This document shows, piece by piece, positions 37,107 through 44,899 of a stretch of DNA of 64,000 nt; within the stretch, counting starts at the first letter, position 1; each line of letters starts with the position of its first letter. The notes under the pieces are model-generated. The model worked only from the letters and a program-made list of their open reading frames with translations, ran no database searches and was not told the origin of the DNA. Position numbers and translations under genes: made by a program. Source of the DNA: Clostridium weizhouense (GTDB lineage Bacteria; Bacillota; Clostridia; Clostridiales; Clostridiaceae). The stretch is taken from NCBI RefSeq assembly GCF_019431045.1, contig NZ_JAHXPT010000005.1, forward strand, positions 62,001 through 126,000. Direction: 5' to 3'.

Positions 37107-39125
37107 TTATTTGCTACTTGTAATTATATTCTTATATCCTGTATATGTAGCATAAAAATATCCAATATAAACAATTAAAAACACTAAAGCTGTAATTAAT
37201 GAATTTCCTAATATATTAGTATTATTAAACATAGATATAAAATTGTTACACACTTTTACACTAATAACTGAATGTATCAAAGCAAGAAGTACTGGAAGAC
37301 TAAAATATATTAAAGTTTGAATAAATATAGTTTTATTGATCATCCTATCATTTGCACCAATTTTCTTTAATGATTTATATCTATCTGCACTATCACTAGC
37401 TTCCGATAATTGTTGTAATGCAAGTACTGCCATACTAGATATCAAAAATATTATTCCTAAATATATTGCAACAAATAATATTACTGTTGTCATACCTTTG
37501 TTTTCAGAATATACTTCTTCTTTTGTTATTCCATTTATAAAATCAGTCTTATTAAAATCTATCTTTTCACTTTTAAAACTATTAAAAAATTCAGATATTT
37601 TTTCTTGTGATTTTTCTTTACCATTTTCACTATACTTTATATTTAAATTATCTGATAATGGTTTGAAATTATTTGTCACTTCATCATTAACTATTAAAGT
37701 ACAAATATTGCTTTTAACTAAATTAGTAATAAGAGAATCTTCTATTGTTTTATCATTTTTTATAGTATATTCTTTTTTATTTACATTAATATTATGGTTA
37801 TTTTCTAAAAATTTATTGATAATTGATACTGTATCACTATTGTTAGATAATATTAAGACTTCATTATTTTTTAGAGTTACTGGTTCTTTATCTTTAAATT
37901 TTTTTATTTTATTATAATCTGATAATTTAATAAGATGTACATTTGAAAGTTTATAGTTATCTAATTTGTTTTTATTTTTATCCTCTACATGTGCACTTAT
38001 TAACTCTTTTATATCTATCTTTGAATCATATTCTTTAAAATATATGTATTTTTCTCCGTTATCAAATTCAAATCCAATATTTTTTAGGTTTTCTTCTATA
38101 TTATCAAAATTATTATTTTCATCTATATATAAAGTAGCACTTGCATCAAACGGTGTTGTATCTTTAAGACTTGATTCTAATGCACTTTTAAAAGCAATTC
38201 CTGTTGATAATATAGTAATAGTTAAAAATAGCATTAAACACATTATAGCCATTGATAAAAAGTTTGTATTAATTTTACTATTTATTTGTTTTAATATAAA
38301 TATATTTAATTCTTTAAAATATATTTTTTTATTCTTCTCTATTATGTATAGTCCAAATCCTGAAAGACTAAAGAAAAATAATAAAGTTCCAATTATCCCT
38401 AGTAAAATTGATAACGTAAATCTTATATCTTTAACATCTAGTCCTACTGATAATATCATTTTATAGGCAAATCCAAGAGATACTATACATACTATAAAGC
38501 TCATTAAATATATAATTGGGTTTTTAAATTTTATACTTTCATTTTTTTTACCTGCTCTTAATAAATCTATTATTTTATATTTTGATATAACAATTGTATT
38601 AAATATCATAACTAGTAAAAAGATTATCCCAAAATATAGTGCTGTTTTAACTATAGCAAAAGTGGAAATTGAGAATTTATATTCACTCATTCCTACATCA
38701 AATAGCTTTGCAGTAAAAACAGATAAACCTTGTGCTGCTACGAAACCCAATAAAAGTCCACTAGCTAAAGATAACAGTCCAACTAAAAATGTTTCTAAAA
38801 TTAATATTTTAGATATTTTATTTTTTCCCATACCTAATATCATATAAGTTCCTAATTCTTTTTTACGCTTTTTTATTAAAAAATTATTAGCATATAATAT
38901 TAATCCACCTAATATCACAGATACAAATACTGATATACCTGATATAACATCATTTAATAATTTAATATATTGTGCATCTGACTTATTAATTTCAAGAATA
39001 GCTTTTTGAGATTCTATTGAATTAAAACTATAAAATATGCATACAGCTAACGTTAACGTTAAAAAATATATAGCATAATCTTTAAAACTTTTTTTTACAT
39101 TTCCTATGGCAATTTTAGAATACAT
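37107..39125 (-). CDS. BceB-like ABC transporter permease (FtsX family)
   Basis: About 672 residues from ATG at 39125; the ATG three codons earlier touches the AGGAGGAG ribosome site. There are ten membrane helices, with FtsX-like domains at both ends and a large extracellular domain of about 200 residues (roughly 310-540) between helices 7 and 8, the diagnostic Bce-type architecture. These permeases, with their ATPase, remove peptide antibiotics such as bacitracin from their lipid target and signal to the kinase. It overlaps the ATPase gene by 11 bases. Confidence 0.93.
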   Translation of the reverse strand: MYSKIAIGNVKKSFKDYAIYFLTLTLAVCIFYSFNSIESQKAILEINKSDAQYIKLLNDVISGISVFVSVILGGLILYANNFLIKKRKKELGTYMILGMGKNKISKILILETFLVGLLSLASGLLLGFVAAQGLSVFTAKLFDVGMSEYKFSISTFAIVKTALYFGIIFLLVMIFNTIVISKYKIIDLLRAGKKNESIKFKNPIIYLMSFIVCIVSLGFAYKMILSVGLDVKDIRFTLSILLGIIGTLLFFFSLSGFGLYIIEKNKKIYFKELNIFILKQINSKINTNFLSMAIMCLMLFLTITILSTGIAFKSALESSLKDTTPFDASATLYIDENNNFDNIEENLKNIGFEFDNGEKYIYFKEYDSKIDIKELISAHVEDKNKNKLDNYKLSNVHLIKLSDYNKIKKFKDKEPVTLKNNEVLILSNNSDTVSIINKFLENNHNINVNKKEYTIKNDKTIEDSLITNLVKSNICTLIVNDEVTNNFKPLSDNLNIKYSENGKEKSQEKISEFFNSFKSEKIDFNKTDFINGITKEEVYSENKGMTTVILFVAIYLGIIFLISSMAVLALQQLSEASDSADRYKSLKKIGANDRMINKTIFIQTLIYFSLPVLLALIHSVISVKVCNNFISMFNNTNILGNSLITALVFLIVYIGYFYATYTGYKNIITSSK

Positions 39126-39882
39126 TATTATCATCTCCTCCTAAAAGGGTTATAACTTCTATAATTTTATTAAAAAACTCTTTTCTAGTATCATTTCCTC
39201 TTACTAACTCAGTAAATATTTTCCCATCTTTTATAAAGAGAATTCTATGTGCATAGCTTGCAGTAAATGCATCATGAGTAACCATAAGAATAGTAGTATT
39301 TAATTCGTTATTTAAACATTCAAATCTTTCAAGTAATAATCTCGCTGCTTTTGAATCAAGTGCTCCTGTTGGTTCATCTGCAAGAACTAATGATGGATTT
39401 TTAACTATAGCTCTAGCACATGCTATTCTTTGTTTTTGTCCACCTGACATTTGATATGGATATTTGTTTAAAACCTGCTCAATTCCTAAATATTTAGCAA
39501 CTTCTTGTATCTTTTTATCCACTTTAGAAACTTTTTCACCTTTTATAGTTAATGCTAATGCTATATTTTCATATGCTGTTAAGGTATCTAATAAGTTAAA
39601 ATCCTGAAATATAAATCCCAATTCATTTTGTCTAAATTTTTCTAATGCTTTTGATTTAAGTCTTGTAATATCTTTATCATTAATTAGTATATTACCAGTA
39701 CTAACATTATCTATTGTTGATATACAGTTAAGTAACGTTGTCTTACCACTTCCTGATGGTCCCATTATTCCGACAAATTCACCTTCGTCCACCTTAAAAC
39801 TAATATTATCAATTGCCTTTGTTACATTTGCTTTATTTCCATAATATTTTTCTATTTTTTCTACACTTAATATATTTTTCAT
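39115..39882 (-). CDS. BceA-like ABC transporter ATPase
   Basis: About 255 residues from ATG at 39882 after GAGGAGA; a start five codons earlier has no ribosome site. Walker A is GPSGSGKTT, Q-loop FIFQDFNLLD, signature MSGGQKQR, Walker B LVLADEPTGALD and switch MVTHDAFTA, all typical of the MacB/BceA exporter-type group. First gene of the transporter operon; the BceR-type operator at 40055-40068 and a TATAAT at 40020-40025 lie upstream. Confidence 0.94.
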   Translation of the reverse strand: MKNILSVEKIEKYYGNKANVTKAIDNISFKVDEGEFVGIMGPSGSGKTTLLNCISTIDNVSTGNILINDKDITRLKSKALEKFRQNELGFIFQDFNLLDTLTAYENIALALTIKGEKVSKVDKKIQEVAKYLGIEQVLNKYPYQMSGGQKQRIACARAIVKNPSLVLADEPTGALDSKAARLLLERFECLNNELNTTILMVTHDAFTASYAHRILFIKDGKIFTELVRGNDTRKEFFNKIIEVITLLGGDDNNVF

Positions 39883-40054
39883 TGTATGTCTCCTCATTTT
39901 TTAATAATTTTTAAACTTATAAAATTTAATCTACACATAATGATTATTATGCTAATTGTTAAATGGTATTATCCCTATAGCTTATTAAGCATTAACATAT
40001 AATCATTTTATTATATTTAATTATAACTACATATTTATTTACCTTTCAGTAAAA

Positions 40055-40068
40055 TTACATTTTTGTAA
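40055..40068 (-). promoter_or_regulatory. BceR-type operator upstream of the BceAB-like genes
   Basis: TTACA-TTTT-TGTAA, identical to 34660-34673. On the minus strand a TATAAT follows 29 bases downstream (40020-40025), an arrangement expected for activation by a bound OmpR-type regulator. Confidence 0.78.
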
Positions 40069-40119
40069 GATAAACATTATTACTCTGATGAATAACATAA
40101 CTAATATGTAAAAATAGAA

Positions 40120-40157
40120 AATGAGGTAAATTTAAGACGTATCCCTATTACCTCATT
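40120..40157 (-). terminator. Hairpin terminator
   Basis: The stem aatgaggtaa / ttacctcatt lies 37 bases beyond the stop of the 40194-40616 gene. Confidence 0.65.
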
Positions 40158-40193
40158 AAATATGAATTAGGACTTCTTATTATATTTACTTAA

Positions 40194-40616
40194 CTATATT
40201 TCTAAATTAGTATATGACATATTAACTGCAATAAAAACTAATAAAGCTGAAAGTGCATTAATCCAAGTATTTTTAAGCTCTTCATAATTTTCACTTTCTT
40301 TTGCTTTCTTTAATTCCTCTTCATAACGTCCATATTCTATTAAAAAAAATAGGCCTGAAACTATAACATATATTATATTTGTTTTTTTAGGAATTTCTTG
40401 TAGATTTTCATTATATAATCCACTAGACTTTTGATTTAATTCATCTTGAATTTTTACAATTTCATTCTTAACAAATTCTCTATTTAAAAGTACTGCAATA
40501 ACAACTGCATTAAGCATATTCAATATTAGCTTATAATCAGAATACTGTTTTAATAATTCTACTTTTTTTTCACATGATAATTTCTCATTATTTCTGTTTT
40601 TCTTTTTCTTCTTCAT
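40194..40616 (-). CDS. Hypothetical membrane protein
   Basis: 140 residues with a very basic head (MKKKKKNRNNEK). It has about three hydrophobic stretches (LILNMLNAVVIAVLL, IIYVIVSGLFFLIEYG and ALSALLVFIAVNM) and charged helical linkers. Not recognised. The ribosome site is weak (TAGGAAAT). It is a monocistronic gene between two terminators, just upstream of the Bce-type transporter but outside its operon. Confidence 0.65.
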   Translation of the reverse strand: MKKKKKNRNNEKLSCEKKVELLKQYSDYKLILNMLNAVVIAVLLNREFVKNEIVKIQDELNQKSSGLYNENLQEIPKKTNIIYVIVSGLFFLIEYGRYEEELKKAKESENYEELKNTWINALSALLVFIAVNMSYTNLEI

Positions 40617-40701
40617 ATTTTTATTTCCTAAAATTATTTAAAGTTTTATTTAATAATCAGTGTATGTAATTAGTTAATCTTTGTAAACTTTATTAATGCA
40701 T

Positions 40702-40749
40702 AATAAAAAAATTCACTAGAAAACTATGCATCTAGTGAATTTTTTTATT
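40702..40749. terminator. Bidirectional terminator
   Basis: The perfect 19-bp stem aataaaaaaattcactaga / tctagtgaatttttttatt ends the radical SAM gene. Confidence 0.88.
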
Positions 40750-40770
40750 GAGATATTTAATAGAATTATC

Positions 40771-41646
40771 TTAAAGCCTTCTATACTTTTCTTGTTTTAG
40801 TCTATTTGTTTCTTCATAATAATTTATCTGATTTAATAAGTTTTGCTTATCTTTCGGTAAAGATCCTTTTAGTGAAATGTAATTTGATGCATGATTACAT
40901 CTAAATATCATAGTGGTATTTACATTAATATTTTGTATTAATATCTTAGTTTCATTCAAAATTTCTTTGTCATTTAAAACTTTAAATTCTTTATTTAAAA
41001 TTTTATCATATAAAATAGTTCCTTCTTCTACCATAAGAGTCAATACCCCTAAATAATCAGGATTTATTTTAGTTATAAGTTCTCCAGTTTTAATAGCATG
41101 AGTTTTACTATTATCTACTCCTCCAATTCCTGCTATAACTGTTACCGATAATAATATCTCTGAACTTTTAACCCTATTAGCTGCCATAATTAATTCTTTA
41201 GAATTCATCCCTTTATTTATATCATTTAAAACATAATCATCTCCACTTTCAACTCCCATATATATCATATATAATCCTAAATTTTTAAGGTCATTTAATT
41301 CCTCTAGAGTTTTAAGCAATATAGATTTAGGTGAACCATAAAGGGTTATCCTCTTACATTCTGGAAATACATCTTTTATATATTTTAATAATTCCTTTAA
41401 ATCTTCGGTATTAATAATAAGCGCATCTCCATCTGCTAAAAATACTTTTTCTACATATCCATATAATTGCCTAAAATAAATTATGTCCTCTTTAATATCT
41501 TTTAAAGGTCTTATTGTAAATTTCTTTGATTTATACATATTGCAAAAGTTGCACTTATTATGTGAACATCCTAGTGTTGCTTGTATTATAAGACTATTGC
41601 TCTCACTAGGTGGTCTATATAATGGATAGTTATATATAAATATCAC
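40771..41646 (-). CDS. Radical SAM protein
   Basis: About 291 residues. The cluster motif is GCSHNKCNFC (Cys-x4-Cys-x2-Cys), after the family opening YPLYRPPSESNSLIIQATLG. The TIM-barrel elements VFLADGDALI, ITLYGSPKSI and YMIYMGVESGDD follow, as in HemN/Elp3-like families. It should bind a 4Fe-4S cluster and S-adenosylmethionine; the reaction is unknown. The start is odd: no ATG is available, and the only canonical codon, GTG at 41646, shares its G with the AAGGAG ribosome site. An ATA three codons later (41637) is spaced ideally. Confidence 0.85.
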   Translation of the reverse strand: MIFIYNYPLYRPPSESNSLIIQATLGCSHNKCNFCNMYKSKKFTIRPLKDIKEDIIYFRQLYGYVEKVFLADGDALIINTEDLKELLKYIKDVFPECKRITLYGSPKSILLKTLEELNDLKNLGLYMIYMGVESGDDYVLNDINKGMNSKELIMAANRVKSSEILLSVTVIAGIGGVDNSKTHAIKTGELITKINPDYLGVLTLMVEEGTILYDKILNKEFKVLNDKEILNETKILIQNINVNTTMIFRCNHASNYISLKGSLPKDKQNLLNQINYYEETNRLKQEKYRRL

Positions 41647-41780
41647 TCCTTAATATATCTTTTAACTTTCATATTATAATTTTAACATAAAATATTTAAT
41701 CTATATACCAAAGTGACTACATTACACTTAAATCAATAATTCAAAAATCTCTTTATAATCTTAAATTTTTACTATACATT

Positions 41781-41830
41781 AAAAAGGATTATCTCAAAAA
41801 TATCTTTTTACATTTGAGATAATCCTTTTA
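41781..41830. terminator. Bidirectional terminator
   Basis: The stem aaaaggattatctcaaaa / tttgagataatcctttt ends the anti-sigma gene on the minus strand. Confidence 0.8.
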
Positions 41831-41878
41831 TTTACTTACTATGTTTAAATACGTATTGATATCTTATTAAATTATTTA

Positions 41879-43030
41879 CTATTGTTTTTTTGGATTTTTA
41901 TTTTGTCCATTTGATGAATTATTATTTTTTTCTGATTTATTTGAATTACTGTTTCCTTTATCTACATTGCCTTTTTCTGCTTTATTTGAATTACTGTTTC
42001 CGTTATCTATATTATCTTTTTCTTTATTTGAGTTATCATTTTCTGGTTTTTTTTCATTATATTCTTTTTCTTGATTTTTATTATTATTTTTTTCCTTATT
42101 TTGATTTTCTTCTGCTTCATTTATATCCTTATTTAAATCTTGCTTATTTTTCTCCTCATTTTGAATATTAGTTTCATCTTTATTTAACACATCATCATTA
42201 TTTTCTTCAGTATTTATATTATTTTTCCTTAATTCTTTATTCTTCTTTTGTATTTCTTTTACAGAAGTATCTTTATAATCTTCCACTTTTATATTTGGAT
42301 CTAATGCTTGAAGCTTTTGTATAAGATTTAATTTTCCTGGCGTTATTCCTAATTGTCTTGCTTCTTCTCTTCTTTGTAAAGCTACATTATCTTCTTGAAT
42401 TTCTGCTTCAATATTATTATTTTCTAAAACTTCATTTGTAACATTTTCTAATGAACTTTGAAGTTCTTCTGACATTGCAATATCATCTGTAGCTGTTGTA
42501 ATTGATATAACCGCCTCATTATCAGGAGTTACATATCCATTTTCAATAGCATTAGAAATTAATTCTTCAACTGCATCATTGATATTTTCATTAATTAAAT
42601 CTTCATTTTCTAATATTTTTTCACCATCTTCATTATAACCTTCAACAGAAACAACTTTATCAAATGCATTTACACCTAATTCGACACTCGGATTAATATC
42701 AAGACTTACATAAGCTTTTGGAGTTGTAGCATAAGAATATCCCCCTATTCCAACTGTCATAATTCCTACTATTAAAGCTGCACTTAAAATTAATTTTCTT
42801 TTCATAAAAAATCCCCCTAACAATTCATTCATAAAATTATGATTTTTTCTTTTGTTTATAGTATAATTTTCTTTTTTGTTTTCAACTTTTTTCTTTACTG
42901 ATTTCATAATATTTCTTTTTACAAATGGATTCATTCGTAAATTAATATCATCTTCTAAAAGGACACTGGTATCTTCTATATTTATTTCATCTAATACCTC
43001 TGTTAATCTCTTCTCCAAATTATAAAACAC
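41879..43030 (-). CDS. RsgI-like transmembrane anti-sigma factor
   Basis: 383 residues. A cytoplasmic head (1-75) is followed by one membrane helix (about 79-98) and an extracellular RsgI-type domain, AYVSLDINPSVELGVN, with Asn113-Pro114 at the position where RsgI proteins self-cleave. Further out are helices and a long N/K/E-rich tail (from about 265) with repeated GNSNSNK units, which probably reaches into the wall. It should hold the sigma factor encoded just upstream until a surface signal releases it. GTG at 43030 overlaps the sigma gene end by 11 bases but touches AGGGGG; TTG at 43018 is an alternative start. Confidence 0.85.
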   Translation of the reverse strand: MFYNLEKRLTEVLDEINIEDTSVLLEDDINLRMNPFVKRNIMKSVKKKVENKKENYTINKRKNHNFMNELLGGFFMKRKLILSAALIVGIMTVGIGGYSYATTPKAYVSLDINPSVELGVNAFDKVVSVEGYNEDGEKILENEDLINENINDAVEELISNAIENGYVTPDNEAVISITTATDDIAMSEELQSSLENVTNEVLENNNIEAEIQEDNVALQRREEARQLGITPGKLNLIQKLQALDPNIKVEDYKDTSVKEIQKKNKELRKNNINTEENNDDVLNKDETNIQNEEKNKQDLNKDINEAEENQNKEKNNNKNQEKEYNEKKPENDNSNKEKDNIDNGNSNSNKAEKGNVDKGNSNSNKSEKNNNSSNGQNKNPKKQ

Positions 43031-43574
43031 CCCCTAATATTTTTTTTAACTTTTGTAAACATCTTGATGCCTTTTTATCTATTGTATTAACTTTTAAATT
43101 AATAGCTTTAGAAATTTCTTTTGAACTTTGATTTAAATAATATTTTCTTATAATTATTTCTCTATCTGGTTGTTCTAATTTTTTTATCGCTTCTATCAAT
43201 TTTAAATTTTCTTCTTTCTTAGCAACTAAATTAGTAATATCTTCCTCAGTACCAATATCAAACAAATCGTCTATAGGAATATTATGTAAATTCCTTTTTC
43301 CTTCTTTCTTTCTATATAAATCTATCGCTCTTCTTTTTGCTATAACTGCTAAAAAAGCTTTAATAGATCCCTTATTAATATCAATTCTATTTCTATTATT
43401 AAATACATCTATAAATACATCACTTACGCATTCCTCTATATCTTCTCTTGAATATATTCCTGAAACTTTATTAGCTACTATTGTATAAATAAGTGGCATA
43501 TAACAATTCATCATCTGATCTAATCCTTTTTCTGGATCAGAGTCTAGTAAATTTAATAACTGAATATCAGTAAT
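43020..43574 (-). CDS. Alternative sigma factor (SigI/ECF-like), non-AUG start
   Basis: Region 2 (MPLIYTIVANKV, DIEECVSDVFIDVFNNR, KAFLAVIAKRRAIDLYRKKEG) and region 4 (LEQPDREIIIRKYYLNQSS, INLKVNTIDKKASRCLQKL) are complete. The first ATG is at 43514, but the frame is open for 20 more codons (reading TDIQLLNLLDSDPEKGLDQ, typical of the family head) back to AAGGAGGTG at 43582-43590. Only ATT (43574) or ATA (43577) fit that site, so a non-AUG start is proposed. ATG at 43514 with a weaker AAGGA remains possible. It directs transcription of surface-stress or polysaccharide genes in related systems; targets are unknown here. Confidence 0.82.
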   Translation of the reverse strand: MTDIQLLNLLDSDPEKGLDQMMNCYMPLIYTIVANKVSGIYSREDIEECVSDVFIDVFNNRNRIDINKGSIKAFLAVIAKRRAIDLYRKKEGKRNLHNIPIDDLFDIGTEEDITNLVAKKEENLKLIEAIKKLEQPDREIIIRKYYLNQSSKEISKAINLKVNTIDKKASRCLQKLKKILGGVL

Positions 43575-43608
43575 TATGATACACCTCCTTGAAAATCATC
43601 TTTTCATA

Positions 43609-43641
43609 ATACTATTCGTATTAATTAAATTAAATCTGACA
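43609..43641 (-). promoter_or_regulatory. Autoregulatory promoter P1 of the sigma gene
   Basis: The minus strand reads TGTCAG, 17 bases, then CGAATAGTATT. It is nearly identical to 43711-43744. The -10 has CGAA, as in SigI- and ECF-type promoters. It would give a leader of about 30 bases. Confidence 0.6.
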
Positions 43642-43710
43642 AATAAATATATATTTTTTATTTTTAATATTATTAATTATATATAAACATTTAAAAAATT
43701 ATCTTTACAC

Positions 43711-43744
43711 AATACTATTCGTATTACCTCAAAAAAATCTGACA
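43711..43744 (-). promoter_or_regulatory. Autoregulatory promoter P2 of the sigma gene
   Basis: The second TGTCAG-N17-CGAATAGTATT copy, about 103 bases upstream of the first. Only the spacer differs, as expected if both elements are read by the same sigma factor. Confidence 0.58.
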
Positions 43745-43862
43745 TAAAAATATAATTTAAATTTAAAACATATAATGCTATTTTAATCATATGTATAAAC
43801 TAAACAATCTTTAATTTTATTCTAATTTTTCACTCTCATTTTAAAATATATATTAAAAGTAA

Positions 43863-43907
43863 AAAAATTTATAATTATATTAGATTGAAATATAATTATA
43901 AATTTTT
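43863..43907 (-). terminator. Hairpin terminator
   Basis: The stem aaaaatttataattatatt / aatataattataaattttt, with T7 on the minus strand, directly follows the AmrS gene. Confidence 0.75.
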
Positions 43908-43909
43908 AT

Positions 43910-44896
43910 TTACAATATAATATTTATATTTTCACCACATTCTTTACACTTAGTTTTATTAGTTAAAACTTGAGTATCATATCCCTCTCTGCCTATAAGT
44001 AACTTTCCACACTTTGAACAATAAGTATTATTATCTACACCATTAACATTTCCAATGTATACATAATTTAAATATTTCTTAGCTTCCTCTCTAAATTTTA
44101 TTATTTTTTCTATCTCAGTTGCATTATTTTGCATCTTATATCTTGGAAAATATCTACTTAAATGTAATGGTATATTTTTATCTATACCTGATATAAACTG
44201 TGCTATTTCTCTTGTTTCTTCTAATGAATCATTTTCGTTACTAACTAATAATGTTGTTATTTCTACATGACAATGTTTACTACATGTATTTATAGTTTCT
44301 AATACTGGTTCTAATTTTGCACCACATACTTTATTATAGTATCTATTTGTATATCCTTTTAAATCAATATTCATGGCATCAATAAATGGAATTAGTTTAC
44401 TTAATGGTGCTTCATTTATATATCCATTGGTTACTATAACTATATTTATGTTTTTATCATATTCTTTTATTTTCTTAGCAACATCATAAATATACTCATA
44501 CCACATAAATGGTTCATTGTAAGTAAAAGCAATACCCACATTATTTTCTAATTTAGATATAATCTTAATTAATTCTTCTATACTAATATATTGAGTTTGT
44601 GGTTTATTTTGAGATATCTCATAATTTTGACAAAAACTACATCTCATATTGCATCCAAAACTTCCAATAGATAATATACTTTTAGAAGGTTTAAAATGAT
44701 ATAATGGTTTCTTTTCTATTGGATCAGCACCCATAGAAGTTACTTCTCCATAATTTATTGCAATTGGTACATTAGATTTTAAAGTTCTAATTCCACATAA
44801 ACCGAATTTTCCTTCTTCTAACATACATTTATGTGGACATACATTGCATCTAACTCCCTTATTTGACTCATCATAAAATGCTATTTCGCAATCCAA
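43910..44896 (-). CDS. amrS: AmmeMemoRadiSam system radical SAM enzyme
   Basis: 328 residues from TTG at 44896, with GGTGAG overlapping the end of the preceding gene. It has an N-terminal Cys cluster (CNVCPHKCMLEEGKFGLCG), the radical SAM motif CNMRCSFCQNYEISQ and a C-terminal zinc-ribbon-like pair of CxxC (CSKCG, CKECG). The order and motifs match AmrS, related to pyruvate formate-lyase activating enzymes. It is three bases after the Memo-AMMECR1 fusion, completing the three-part AmmeMemoRadiSam set whose biochemical role is unresolved. Confidence 0.92.
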   Translation of the reverse strand: MDCEIAFYDESNKGVRCNVCPHKCMLEEGKFGLCGIRTLKSNVPIAINYGEVTSMGADPIEKKPLYHFKPSKSILSIGSFGCNMRCSFCQNYEISQNKPQTQYISIEELIKIISKLENNVGIAFTYNEPFMWYEYIYDVAKKIKEYDKNINIVIVTNGYINEAPLSKLIPFIDAMNIDLKGYTNRYYNKVCGAKLEPVLETINTCSKHCHVEITTLLVSNENDSLEETREIAQFISGIDKNIPLHLSRYFPRYKMQNNATEIEKIIKFREEAKKYLNYVYIGNVNGVDNNTYCSKCGKLLIGREGYDTQVLTNKTKCKECGENINIIL

Positions 44897-44899
44897 ATT

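Noticed and set aside
41890..42171. 93-codon plus-strand ORF rich in Tyr/Phe/Leu
   Set aside because: It is the antisense of the N/K/E-rich repeat tail of the anti-sigma factor.
43605..43750. Possible CRISPR-like or IS-end repeat
   Set aside because: There are only two copies, and conservation is limited to a -35/-10 spacing pattern, so a duplicated promoter explains it better.
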